Source: CAYYNP01 sp964472545 (GTDB lineage Bacteria; Planctomycetota; Planctomycetia; Pirellulales; Thermoguttaceae). From it: a stretch of DNA of 16,891 nucleotides. The notes under the pieces are model-generated. The model searched no databases. It was not told where the DNA came from and was given only the letters and a program-made list of their open reading frames with translations. The DNA lies in assembly GCA_964472545.1 (NCBI GenBank), contig CAYYNP010000223.1:1-16891 (forward strand), written 5' to 3'. Below, one piece after another: positions 7,810-15,005 of the stretch. Made by a program: the position numbers and the translations under genes. How positions within the stretch are numbered: position 1 is the stretch's first letter; each line of letters opens with the position of its first letter.

Positions 7810-10800
7810 CTATGCAATCGCCCCGGCAGATTCCTGGGTAGACGCCATTTCGATCAACGCGGCCAGATCGAGGATCAGCGAAACCCGGCCGTCGCCGAGA
7901 ATGCTGGCACCGGCGATCCCCGCCACGTTGCGGTAGTTCTCGGCCATCGACTTGATGACGATGTCCTCCTCGCCCAACACGCGATCTACGGCGAGTCCGA
8001 TTTCGTTGCCGTCTTCGCCGAGAATCACCAGCGTGTTCTCGGTTTCGTCGCTCGATCCGTCGTGCCCCGTGTGGCTGGACGTTCGGTTCCATGAGAACAC
8101 GTCGTCCAAGCGGACCATCGAGATGATCCGGCCGCGTACACGCGCCGTCTGCTGGCCGTGGACGGTCGCCAGGTCGCACTGCTGCGGACTGACGATCTCG
8201 ACGACCGACTCCATCGGCAGCGCGAAGACGTCGCCGGCGATGTCGACCATCAGGCTGGGCAGAATCGCGAGGGTCAAAGGCAGCTTGATCGTCAGCGTGG
8301 TCCCCGCACCGGGCTCGCTGTCCAGATCGACCAGGCCGCTGAGGTCTTCGATCTTCGACTTGACGATATCCATACCCATGCCGCGGCCGGAGACTTCGGT
8401 CACCTTTTCGGCCGTGCTCAGCCCGGGTTCCCAGATCAATTGGTAGATCTGATGCGGCGTCATGCGGTCGAGTTCGGCCTGGGTGTGCAGCCCGCGTTCG
8501 ACGGCCTTGCGGCGGATCCGTTCCGGATCGAGCCCCTTGCCGTCGTCGGTGACCTGGATGAAGATGCTGTTGCCGCGATGGAAGGCGTCCAGCGTGATCG
8601 TCCCTTGCTCCGGCTTGCCGGCCGCCCGGCGGACTTCTGGCGGTTCGATGCCGTGGTCGGCCGAATTGCGGACCATGTGAATCAGCGGGTCGCCCAACTC
8701 GTCGATCATCCGCTTGTCGAGTTCCGTCTTCTCGCCTTTGACGATCAGATTGATGCTCTTGCCGTTGCCCCGGGTGATGTCGCGGATGACGCGTTTGAAG
8801 CGGGCGAACAGCGGGCCGATGGGCAGCATCCGCGTGTCCATCACGCTCTGCTGGATGCCGTCGGTGACGCGGTCGAGTTGGTGGATCGTTTCGATCAATT
8901 CGTTGACCGACGAGCGTACGCCGCCGAGCATCTCGACGTCGCGGCGTACCGCATCGAGGTCGTTCTGCACGCGGCGGGCCTGGCCGCGGACGTACTCCAG
9001 TTCGCCGCGCAGGCTCGATTCGTCGCCGTGTTGCGTCTTGCCGCTCGACATCCGCTCCAAGGTGCCGAAGACGCTGCCCAGCACGTGCGAGGATTGCTTG
9101 CCGCTGAGGACGCCCTTGAGCCGGTCGCCGATCTGCGAGAATCTGGCTTTGTTGATCACCAGTTGTCCGGCGAGGTTCATCAACTGGTCGAGCCGCTCGA
9201 TGTCCACGCGGAGGGTTTCGGTGGGCCTGGTGCCGACGTCGGCCGTTCGGGACTTTGCCTGGGCCGGTTCGGTCCGTGCGGCGGGCGTTTGGTTCGGAGT
9301 CGATTCTCCTGCGGCGGAATTGGCGACCGTTTCGGACGCGTCGGACGCCGTCGCGGCCTCTTTCTTCACCAGCGGCTCCACGACCGTGCCTGTCACGCCC
9401 GCCACGCGCAAGGCCGCCTGAACGGCGTCTTGGCTCCTGCTCGTCACCAGTGCGAAGGAAACGCCGTCGAGTTGCTCTACGCTATCGAGCGTCGCCGCCG
9501 GGGGCGTGAAGAGGCACACTTCCCCCAAGTTCGAAAGCTTCTCGTAGAGCAAGCGGGCCTTGAGTCCGACCAAGGGCAGATTCGGCTCGAAGGCCGCTGC
9601 GCCGAGAAACGTGGCGTCGCGATCCGGGCTTATGACGTCGGCCTGCTGTCGCAGTTCGTCGCTCACTTCGCAGGCCCGCTTGGCCTTCTCCGTGGTCTGT
9701 TCCGGCCCGCCGTTTTGCGGCCCGTCTGGCTGCTGGGGTTGGGCGTCGTCGGGCTTGGGCCAGGTCTCCGCGTCGAGCAGTTCGTGGGCCATCTCGTTGA
9801 AGTTGTCCGTCGTGGCACTGCCCCGCCTGAGTTGCTCGAGGTAGTATCGCAGGGCGTCGGTACACTTCAGCAGCGCGTCGGTCATCTCGGCCGAGAGCGG
9901 CCGCCCGGTGTCGGCCAGATTTTGCAGCAGGTCCTCCATCAGGTGGGCCAGCTTGGCCGGTCGATTCAGCCCCACCGACGCGGCCGAGCCCTTGATCCGG
10001 TGCGACGTGACCAGCAGCACGTCGACCGTATCGCTGCCGCCCTTTCCTTCCAGGGCCAGCAGGGCCTCGGTCAGGCTGTCGAGCGAGAGTTCGGTTTCGT
10101 CGATAAAGATCGAAAGGTACTTCGACGGGACGTCGGTTTCGTCTTCCAGGCCCTCGAAGTAGTCGACGTTCGGCGGTGCGGTATCTTCGGCCGGCGTTTC
10201 GGAGGCGGGCACCACGTCGGACGACTCGTTCAATGGTTCGGGCGTCTCGGCAGGCTCTGCGCGGGGGAGGTCGGCCTCACCGCGATCGCTCTGTTGGTTG
10301 GTTTCTTCCTCGGCAGGCGACTCTGCATCGGTGGCGTCGAACTCGAGCGCCCGCTCCGCGTCGGCCTGGCTGGTCTGTTTGCGTTCCGCCCCAGCGGATC
10401 GCAAGAGATCTCCGATGGCGGCGATCACCGATTCACACTCGATCGGATCGGCGTCGGTCTCTTTCAGCGCGTCGACCAGTCCGACCAGTCGGTCCGTGGC
10501 CTGGAACATCAACTCGACGGTATCGGCGTCGATGAACAGCTCGTCCTTTCGCGCAGCGTCGAAGACGTTTTCGACCTTGTGCGTGAGGTGGTTGATGTCG
10601 CCCAGTCCCAGCATGGCGGAAAGGCCCTTGAGGCTGTGGGCCGAGCGGAACATGTTGTTCATCAAGTCATCGTCACAGCGCTCGCGGTGGTCTTCGTCAA
10701 GACTCCGGACCCATTCGTCGAGTTGCAGCAGGTCCTCGTTGAGCCGGTCGAGCAATTGGGCAGACTCGTCGAGGAAATCCCCCAACAAGCTATCGAAGAA

Positions 10801-10833
10801 CTCGTCGCGCTCGGCTGCCTTGGTTTCGCTCAT
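7810..10833 (-). CDS. cheA: Chemosensory histidine kinase CheA with two Hpt domains
   Basis: This 1007-residue cytoplasmic kinase is longer than the usual 650-750 residues. Hpt domain 1 spans about 8-125, with His66 in SAHSLKG. An acidic, low-complexity linker (about 150-225) follows. Hpt domain 2 spans about 236-340, with His278 in TSHRIKG. Residues 415-490 resemble a P2-like module, followed by an Ala/Thr-rich linker. The dimerisation helices begin at 541 (RVDIERLDQLMNLAGQLV). The ATPase domain shows the N-box HMVRNSADHGIEPP (719-732), G1 DDGKGLD (763-769) and G2 GRGMGMD (816-822). A CheW-like domain fills about 855-1000. GGAG 7 bases before the ATG overlaps the end of cheR, pointing to tight coupling. 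Having its own CheW domain, it would join receptor arrays with receptors encoded elsewhere. Confidence 0.95.
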   Translation of the reverse strand: MSETKAAERDEFFDSLLGDFLDESAQLLDRLNEDLLQLDEWVRSLDEDHRERCDDDLMNNMFRSAHSLKGLSAMLGLGDINHLTHKVENVFDAARKDELFIDADTVELMFQATDRLVGLVDALKETDADPIECESVIAAIGDLLRSAGAERKQTSQADAERALEFDATDAESPAEEETNQQSDRGEADLPRAEPAETPEPLNESSDVVPASETPAEDTAPPNVDYFEGLEDETDVPSKYLSIFIDETELSLDSLTEALLALEGKGGSDTVDVLLVTSHRIKGSAASVGLNRPAKLAHLMEDLLQNLADTGRPLSAEMTDALLKCTDALRYYLEQLRRGSATTDNFNEMAHELLDAETWPKPDDAQPQQPDGPQNGGPEQTTEKAKRACEVSDELRQQADVISPDRDATFLGAAAFEPNLPLVGLKARLLYEKLSNLGEVCLFTPPAATLDSVEQLDGVSFALVTSRSQDAVQAALRVAGVTGTVVEPLVKKEAATASDASETVANSAAGESTPNQTPAARTEPAQAKSRTADVGTRPTETLRVDIERLDQLMNLAGQLVINKARFSQIGDRLKGVLSGKQSSHVLGSVFGTLERMSSGKTQHGDESSLRGELEYVRGQARRVQNDLDAVRRDVEMLGGVRSSVNELIETIHQLDRVTDGIQQSVMDTRMLPIGPLFARFKRVIRDITRGNGKSINLIVKGEKTELDKRMIDELGDPLIHMVRNSADHGIEPPEVRRAAGKPEQGTITLDAFHRGNSIFIQVTDDGKGLDPERIRRKAVERGLHTQAELDRMTPHQIYQLIWEPGLSTAEKVTEVSGRGMGMDIVKSKIEDLSGLVDLDSEPGAGTTLTIKLPLTLAILPSLMVDIAGDVFALPMESVVEIVSPQQCDLATVHGQQTARVRGRIISMVRLDDVFSWNRTSSHTGHDGSSDETENTLVILGEDGNEIGLAVDRVLGEEDIVIKSMAENYRNVAGIAGASILGDGRVSLILDLAALIEMASTQESAGAIA

Positions 10834-10845
10834 CGATCGCTCCGG

Positions 10846-11721
10846 CTAGTTTTTCGGTTTCCGAAAGAGCCAAGGGTGGACTCGCTGGAAGTCCTTCAGC
10901 ATTTCCGTGACCCCTTCGGCGGCCCCGGCCAGCAGCAACCCGCCGGGACGTACGGCGCTGCGTACGTGGCCCATCACGCGCCGCTTGGAGTCGGCATCGA
11001 AGTAGATCAGCACGTTCTTGATGATCACCAGGTCAAAGCCGCTCTCCGGCGGCCGGTCCAACAGGTTGTGTTGGCGGAACGTCAGCATCCGGGTCAGTTC
11101 CGGCTTGGCCTGCCAGATCTGGGCGTCGCGGGCCTTTGTGAAGAAGCGGCGTCGATACGATTCCGGCACCAGGCGCATGGCCCGTTCTCCGAAGACCGCG
11201 TTGCGTGCCTGCTCCAGCGCTCCCACGCCGATGTCGGTCCCCAGAATGCGGATCTTCCAATCCTGGAGCTTCGGCATGCAATCGGCAACGCAGCAGGCCA
11301 CGGTCGCCGCCTCGTCGCCCGTGCTCGACGCGGCCGACCAGATCTTCAACGACCGCTTCTTGCCCGGCGATCGCGCCGCCGCGGCCAACTCCGCAAGGAA
11401 CGTGTTGCGAAACCAATCCCACTGGGTTTCGTCGCGGAAGAGATACGTCTCGTGTGTGGTGATCTCCTGCAGAAACGAATCCCACTCGGGATCGTTCGGC
11501 CGGAGCTTCTTCAGATGGGCATAGTATTCGCTGAAGCCTACGATTCCGGTCTCGCGCAGCCGCCGCCGCACGCGGTTCGACAACAGCATCTTCTTCTGCG
11601 GCGAGACGCGAATCCCAGTCCGGTCGTAAATCAGCGTGGCAAACTTCGCCAACTGGGAATCGGAAATCTGCGCCAGCTTCGAGGCCGTGATCACGGGGGC
11701 AACGAATTCTGGTATTGCCAT
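10846..11721 (-). CDS. cheR: Chemoreceptor methyltransferase CheR
   Basis: CheR methylates receptor glutamates using S-adenosylmethionine. The ATG at 11721 gives 291 residues; a GTG at 11751 would add ten residues, and neither start has a convincing Shine-Dalgarno. The N-terminal helical domain (about 18-75) carries GIRVSPQKKMLLSNRVRRRL. HETYLFRDETQWDWF (90-104) matches the conserved loop before the SAM domain. The SAM motif is WSAASSTGDEAAT (128-140), with Ser where many CheRs have Cys and EAAT in place of EPYS. LGTDIG (160-165) and NVLIYFD (236-242) complete the fold, the latter preceded by IIK rather than the usual FCR. It is the first gene of the - strand chemosensory unit, 12 bases before cheA. 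Confidence 0.92.
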   Translation of the reverse strand: MAIPEFVAPVITASKLAQISDSQLAKFATLIYDRTGIRVSPQKKMLLSNRVRRRLRETGIVGFSEYYAHLKKLRPNDPEWDSFLQEITTHETYLFRDETQWDWFRNTFLAELAAAARSPGKKRSLKIWSAASSTGDEAATVACCVADCMPKLQDWKIRILGTDIGVGALEQARNAVFGERAMRLVPESYRRRFFTKARDAQIWQAKPELTRMLTFRQHNLLDRPPESGFDLVIIKNVLIYFDADSKRRVMGHVRSAVRPGGLLLAGAAEGVTEMLKDFQRVHPWLFRKPKN

Positions 11722-12118
11722 GGAGGTCTTTTCTCGCTTCGACAATTTCACGGGTGCCCGTCGCCGGGGAGGCTATCGCCTCCGGACCGCCGGTCTCGCC
11801 AATCTCGGCGAAACCCGACGCGAGAATCGACGTTCGATCACTGCCGACGGCGGGCAGACACGTTAACTATAGGTTGTGGTTTTCCGCACGGTCCGCCGCA
11901 CGTCCCGTAATTGCGGTTGCCGGACGCGCAGCGGTTACCGGCACAACGATTACGAATGCGACAAACGGGACAGCCGGATCAGAGAGTCCCGCCGCCCGTC
12001 GTTTGACTGCTTCCAACTCTGACCTATCCTTCCGTACGAAGAAAAGGTCCTTTCGCCCGCAACGCGGCGCGAAATGGTTCCAGGGCCACTGGGAACGCAA
12101 TATCGATGAGGAGAAGAT
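11722..12118. other. Divergent intergenic region between cheR and the CheY-like gene
   Basis: This 397-base stretch has no credible gene. On the cheR side, three GC-rich inverted repeats could fold in the cheR leader: 11768-11783 (GGAGGC/GCCTCC, 6 bp around TATC), 11790-11817 (11-base arms, about 9 matches plus a G-U) and 11841-11857 (CTGCC/GGCAG). An 11-base direct repeat, GCGGTTGCCGG and GCGGTTACCGG, occurs at 11913-11923 and 11931-11941. A -10-like TATAGT on the - strand (11866-11871) lacks a good -35, so the cheR promoter is not resolved. Confidence 0.5.
12003..12030 (+). promoter_or_regulatory. Possible sigma70-type promoter for the CheY-like gene
   Basis: TTGACT (12003-12008), a 16-base spacer and TATCCT (12025-12030) would start transcription near 12037, leaving an untranslated leader of about 80 bases before the ATG at 12119. 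The -35 box is strong and the -10 box moderate. Confidence 0.45.
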
Positions 12119-12481
12119 ATGGGCGCGCGAGTTCTCGTAGCTGACGATTCCAGCACGATGAGGAAGATCATCCTCAGGTCGCTGCAGGCGGTGGGTGTGA
12201 CCGATTCGACCGAGGCGGCCGACGGCGCCGAGGCCGTGGCCCTGTTCAAGCCGGGCAACTTCGACCTCGTCTTGACCGACTGGAACATGCCCGGGAAGAC
12301 GGGCCTGGAGGTCGTTCAAGAGATCCGCGGCCAGGACGCCAACGTGCCGATCATCATGGTCACCACCGAGGCGGAAAAGGGCCGCGTGATGCAGGCCATC
12401 CAGGCCGGAGTGTCCGACTATCTGGTCAAGCCCTTTACGGCCGACACGCTTCGTGAGAAGCTCGAAAAGCACGGTTGTTAA
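12119..12481 (+). CDS. cheY: CheY-like single-domain response regulator
   Basis: The 120 residues are one receiver domain. Phosphoacceptor Asp54 lies in LVLTDWNMPGKTGLE, acids are Asp9-Asp10 (VADDSSTMRK), the switch residue is Thr82 or Thr83 (MVTTEAEKG) and the conserved lysine is Lys104 (YLVKPF). DDSSTMRKI and DWNMPGKTGLE are very close to classical chemotaxis CheY, more so than the regulator at 6224. AGGAG 5 bases before the ATG is a strong ribosome-binding site. The gene is divergent from cheR and appears to have its own promoter, so its level can be set independently of the kinase operon. Presumed phosphodonor is CheA and presumed phosphatase CheC. The target, motor or other, is not evident here. 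Confidence 0.93.
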   Translation: MGARVLVADDSSTMRKIILRSLQAVGVTDSTEAADGAEAVALFKPGNFDLVLTDWNMPGKTGLEVVQEIRGQDANVPIIMVTTEAEKGRVMQAIQAGVSDYLVKPFTADTLREKLEKHGC

Positions 12482-12502
12482 GCGGCGGCAACGGGCCTCT
12501 GA

Positions 12503-12526
12503 AGAGCGGCGACTGGTCGCCGTTCT
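12503..12526 (+). terminator. Possible terminator hairpin after the CheY-like gene
   Basis: The arms AGAGCGGCGA and TCGCCGTTCT pair over 10 bp (one G-U) around the loop CTGG, starting 21 bases after the stop codon. The following bases (CGTTGTCGT) are only moderately T-rich, so intrinsic termination would be weak. Confidence 0.45.
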
Positions 12527-12633
12527 CGTTGTCGTACTGCGCTTCCGCCGCGTCGAAAAGCCAGCGGCTTTGCCGTCGGATAATCGACCGCAATCCATTG
12601 CGATGACAAGTCATCGCACTCCAAACAGAAGCC

Positions 12634-13800
12634 TCACGACCCGTCGGCCGGGGTGATCTTCACCACGTTGTTCCAGCGCCGATAGCGCAGCGGCGTGCCT
12701 TGGATGATCGCTTGCAGCAGCCCGTCGATCTTCACGTTCTCCACGTGGACGCTGATCCGCTGATCGAGCGAAACGCCCGCCTTCTTCAGGGCCTCGTGGT
12801 CGATTTGCAGGTCGAGTCTGAGCATCGTGGCGAGTTCCCGCAAAGTCTCGCCGACGGGCTTGTCCTCCACGCCGAACTTTTCGATACGTGTGTTGTTAAT
12901 GTCGACCGTTTGTGGCCCGCCAGCGTTGCTCGGCGGCGCGCGCCGCGCCGTGATCAACTCGTGGGCCTCCATCAACCCCGTCACGTGGATACGATCATCC
13001 ATTACGATCACTTTGGCCGACGGGACCAACTTGCGGTACTTCTCGGCCAGCGCCGCCGGATCGGACCCGCCCGGGTAGTCGCGCTCGATCGCCACTTCCT
13101 CGGGCAACGGGACCAACGTAATGGAGGTGCCGTCCGGAGCGATCTCGAACGTCAGATCGTATTGCACGGCGATCAGCGTCAATCGGTTGATCAACGTCAT
13201 TGGCGGCAGGTCGGCCGCCGCCCAAAGATCGTGCGGCACGCGGTCGAGGCCCTCGATGCGGATCTGGCTCCGCTCGGCCATCTCCTCAAACAGCTCGCGC
13301 GGCGTGGCCAGATCGTCCCAGCGGATCGGCGCCGTGGCCAGAAACTTCCGCTGCACGGCCCGCGGCATCGGGCGGACGTCGTCGATCCGCAACACCGAGA
13401 GCGTCCACAATAAGATGCTCCGTTGCGGTGGACCGAGGTAGACGACGGGTCCCAAACGCGACACACCCAGTTTGCGGTCGTAGCCGATCTCTTCCAACAC
13501 GATCCCGAACGACATGTTGTCGAGTTGTATCTTCAGTTCCTGCCCGGGGTCGACGCGCCGATCGAGCAGCACGGCGACGCGCTGTGATCGTGAGAGGCCT
13601 CGTAGCGCCTCGCGCAGCGACTGGCCCGACCACGCCACCCGGGGAACCGGTTGGGTGAACTGTCGCAGCACTTCCGGCGCGGTCCGCCAGCGTATAGTCG
13701 TAGACGCCGCGCCGCGAGCCGCCGGCGTCGAGCCGCCGATTCCCCATGCCGCCACAATAATCGGCAAAATCCCCGCAATCACAACGCGGCCGATAACCAT
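12634..13800 (-). CDS. Exported protein with three STN / secretin-N0-like modules
   Basis: The ATG at 13800, with AGGGAG 7 bases upstream, gives 388 residues. Residues 1-30 form a hydrophobic signal or anchor segment (VIGRVVIAGILPIIVAAWGIGG). Three related modules follow at about 57-124, 165-233 and 314-384. Each opens with a helix such as SLREALRGLSR, TPRELFEEMAE or TLRELATML, continues through strands and ends in a V/I-rich strand (PVVYLGPP, SITLVPL, VVKITPA). This is the pattern of the STN/N0 domain found in secretins and TonB-dependent receptors. Between modules 2 and 3, AEKYRKLVPSAKVIVMDDRIHVTG (about 252-275) looks like a ring-building N1-type fold. There is no secretin or TonB barrel. 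The molecular role is unknown, possibly envelope assembly. Confidence 0.72.
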   Translation of the reverse strand: MVIGRVVIAGILPIIVAAWGIGGSTPAARGAASTTIRWRTAPEVLRQFTQPVPRVAWSGQSLREALRGLSRSQRVAVLLDRRVDPGQELKIQLDNMSFGIVLEEIGYDRKLGVSRLGPVVYLGPPQRSILLWTLSVLRIDDVRPMPRAVQRKFLATAPIRWDDLATPRELFEEMAERSQIRIEGLDRVPHDLWAAADLPPMTLINRLTLIAVQYDLTFEIAPDGTSITLVPLPEEVAIERDYPGGSDPAALAEKYRKLVPSAKVIVMDDRIHVTGLMEAHELITARRAPPSNAGGPQTVDINNTRIEKFGVEDKPVGETLRELATMLRLDLQIDHEALKKAGVSLDQRISVHVENVKIDGLLQAIIQGTPLRYRRWNNVVKITPADGS

Positions 13801-13916
13801 TGGCGCTCTCCCTAGTTCCAACCAGATGAACCACATCCCAGCTTGCCCTGTAGTTATTTTCCGCGATGTGGCGGCAACGGAAAAGGGCAAAAACCGCGGT
13901 AACCCAGGCTTTTTCG

Positions 13917-13946
13917 TTGAACTCATACGGGGGTCGTGATTACAAT
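13917..13946 (+). promoter_or_regulatory. Sigma70-type promoter for the HEAT/TPR gene
   Basis: TTGAAC (13917-13922), an 18-base spacer and TACAAT (13941-13946) predict a start near 13953. This argues against initiation at the in-frame GTG at 13936, which lies inside the promoter, and for the GTG at 13996. Confidence 0.55.
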
Positions 13947-13995
13947 CGAAGGAGATGGGCATCTGTGTGAACGGCCAACGGCGGGAGCGTCCGGC

Positions 13996-14658
13996 GTGAG
14001 TAACGATAAACCTCGAATCCCGTTTCTGACCGCCCTCTATCAACAGTACCTGGACCACCAGGATTCGGCCGGATTCATCAGCAAGGTCTCTAAGTTCTAC
14101 ACCCAAGGCACCTTGCGCCGGCTGGCCGTCAGCCAGGACCGCCAAACCCGCCGGGCCGCCGTGTTGGCCCTGGGGTTCATCGGCGACTACAGCGCCAACC
14201 ACACCATGGGCTGCGCGCTGATGGACGACGATCGCACCGTGCGGATGATCGCCGAAAACGGCATCCGTGCCATCTGGGCACGTGCCGGCAACGAGGAGGA
14301 GCGTCAGGAACTGGGCATCGCCATCCGCTTAAACGCCGCCCAGCAATACGAGGAAGCCGCCCGACGCACCACGGAACTGATCGCCAAGGCCCCCTGGTTT
14401 GCTGAAGCCTGGAACCAACGGGCGATCGCCCAGTTCAATCTGGCCAACTACGCCGAAGCGATTCGCGACTGCCATCAGGCCCTGGAAATCAACCCCTATC
14501 ACTTCGTGGCCGCCACCAGTATGGGGCAGGCCTATCTCGAATTGCAGAACCACGTCTCGGCCCTGGAGTGTTTCCGCCGTGCCTTGCGGCTGAACCCCGA
14601 TCTCGAGGGCGTGCGAGCCCACGTCGTGCGGTTGGCCAGGATGGTCGAGGACAAGTAG
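13996..14658 (+). CDS. HEAT-repeat plus TPR protein
   Basis: With the GTG at 13996, preceded by GGGAG 8 bases upstream, the protein has 220 residues and no signal peptide, so it is probably cytoplasmic. Residues about 37-95 look like HEAT-type helical repeats (QTRRAAVLALGFIGDYSANHTMGCALMDDDRTVRMIAENGIRAIW). Residues about 115-205 form at least two to three TPR units, including AWNQRAIAQFNLANYAEAIRDCHQALEINP and AATSMGQAYLELQNHVSALECFRRALRLNP, whose spacing of small and aromatic residues is canonical. These folds mediate protein-protein contacts; no enzyme motif is visible. It is divergent from the STN-like gene across 195 bases. The function is unassigned. Confidence 0.85.
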   Translation: MSNDKPRIPFLTALYQQYLDHQDSAGFISKVSKFYTQGTLRRLAVSQDRQTRRAAVLALGFIGDYSANHTMGCALMDDDRTVRMIAENGIRAIWARAGNEEERQELGIAIRLNAAQQYEEAARRTTELIAKAPWFAEAWNQRAIAQFNLANYAEAIRDCHQALEINPYHFVAATSMGQAYLELQNHVSALECFRRALRLNPDLEGVRAHVVRLARMVEDK

Positions 14659-14744
14659 CCGACGGCCGCTCTTTGGGCACCGGAATCCTCGCTGCCCCCT
14701 CTGAGGTGCTGCCTTAGGGAGTCGTCTTGATCGATGTTGCGCAG

Positions 14745-14773
14745 TTGACGCTCCCCCAGTTGGGCCGTATACT
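14745..14773 (+). promoter_or_regulatory. Strong sigma70-type promoter of the cimA leader
   Basis: TTGACG (14745-14750), exactly 17 bases of spacer and TATACT (14768-14773) predict transcription starting near 14780. Both boxes differ from consensus by one base. The predicted start leaves about 45 bases before the leader-peptide ATG at 14825 and makes an in-frame ATG at 14777 unlikely to be used. Confidence 0.75.
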
Positions 14774-14824
14774 TCTATGTTTTCCTCCCGAAACTGCCCT
14801 CCCCGAAACCGCGCGAGCCCAGCG

Positions 14825-14920
14825 ATGCCTCCCCAACCGGTCAATCCGACCCGGCACGTCGACGTCGGCGTGAGCGTGGATATTGTGCGGCTGGCGCGTC
14901 CCGTTGTGGCGCGGCCCTGA
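14825..14920 (+). CDS. Putative attenuator leader peptide, Val/Ile/Leu-rich
   Basis: This 31-codon reading frame ends in TGA at 14918-14920. Ten of its 31 residues are branched-chain: eight Val (codons 6, 12, 14, 16, 18, 21, 27, 28), one Ile (codon 20) and one Leu (codon 23). They are densest in HVDVGVSVDIVRLARPVV. It lies between a strong promoter and a terminator hairpin directly upstream of a branched-chain amino-acid gene, the arrangement of ilv and leu leader peptides. Its stop codon falls inside the proposed antiterminator arm. The Shine-Dalgarno is weak (GCGAG about 9 bases upstream). Being too short for ordinary gene finding, it would be missed in annotation. The identification is inferred from composition and context. 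Confidence 0.7.
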   Translation: MPPQPVNPTRHVDVGVSVDIVRLARPVVARP

Positions 14921-14965
14921 GGGTTTTGGATCGGCGGACGACCGACTAAGACGAGCCCTCGGGCC
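14913..14965 (+). promoter_or_regulatory. Proposed antiterminator pairing upstream of cimA
   Basis: GGCCCTGAGGG (14913-14923) can pair with CCCTCGGGCC (14956-14965) over 10 bp with one bulged U, extended by three U pairs to 14953-14955. The downstream strand is the same segment that forms the left arm of the terminator hairpin, so the two structures exclude each other. The upstream strand contains the leader-peptide stop codon and would be covered by a ribosome that finishes the leader. Confidence 0.65.
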
Positions 14966-14990
14966 ACGGCGGCCTGAGGGCTCTTTCCTT
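14953..14990 (+). terminator. Rho-independent terminator / attenuator before cimA
   Basis: GAGCCCTCGGGCC (14953-14965) pairs with GGCCTGAGGGCTC (14971-14983) along 13 bp with one G-U pair and a five-base loop (ACGGC). It is followed by a T-rich TTTCCTTT. It ends about 15 bases before the cimA ATG and follows the leader peptide, so it fits an attenuator better than a terminator for the HEAT/TPR gene about 300 bases upstream. Confidence 0.82.
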
Positions 14991-15005
14991 TGATGGTTGG
15001 CGGAT

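Noticed and set aside
7799..8179. N-terminal extension of cheC upstream of the GTG at 7798
   Set aside because: It overlaps cheA out of frame and is Arg-rich. The GTG at 7798 has AGGAG at proper spacing and begins the CheC homology.
8158..11910. A 1250-codon open frame on the + strand, opposite cheA and cheR
   Set aside because: It is antisense to two certain genes. Its translation is full of Arg/Gly/Val/Asp repeats without domain motifs, as expected opposite GC-rich third positions.
13955..13999. A 14-codon frame whose TGA overlaps the GTG of the HEAT/TPR gene
   Set aside because: Its ATG directly abuts the AAGGAG with no spacing and lies at the predicted transcript start. The overlap alone does not support translation.
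13801..14202. N-terminal extension of the STN-like protein
   Set aside because: It runs antisense through the HEAT/TPR gene. The ATG at 13800 has AGGGAG 7 bases upstream and starts a signal segment.
14777..14824. In-frame upstream ATG extending the cimA leader peptide to 47 residues
   Set aside because: It lies at or before the predicted transcription start, only 4 bases after the -10 box.
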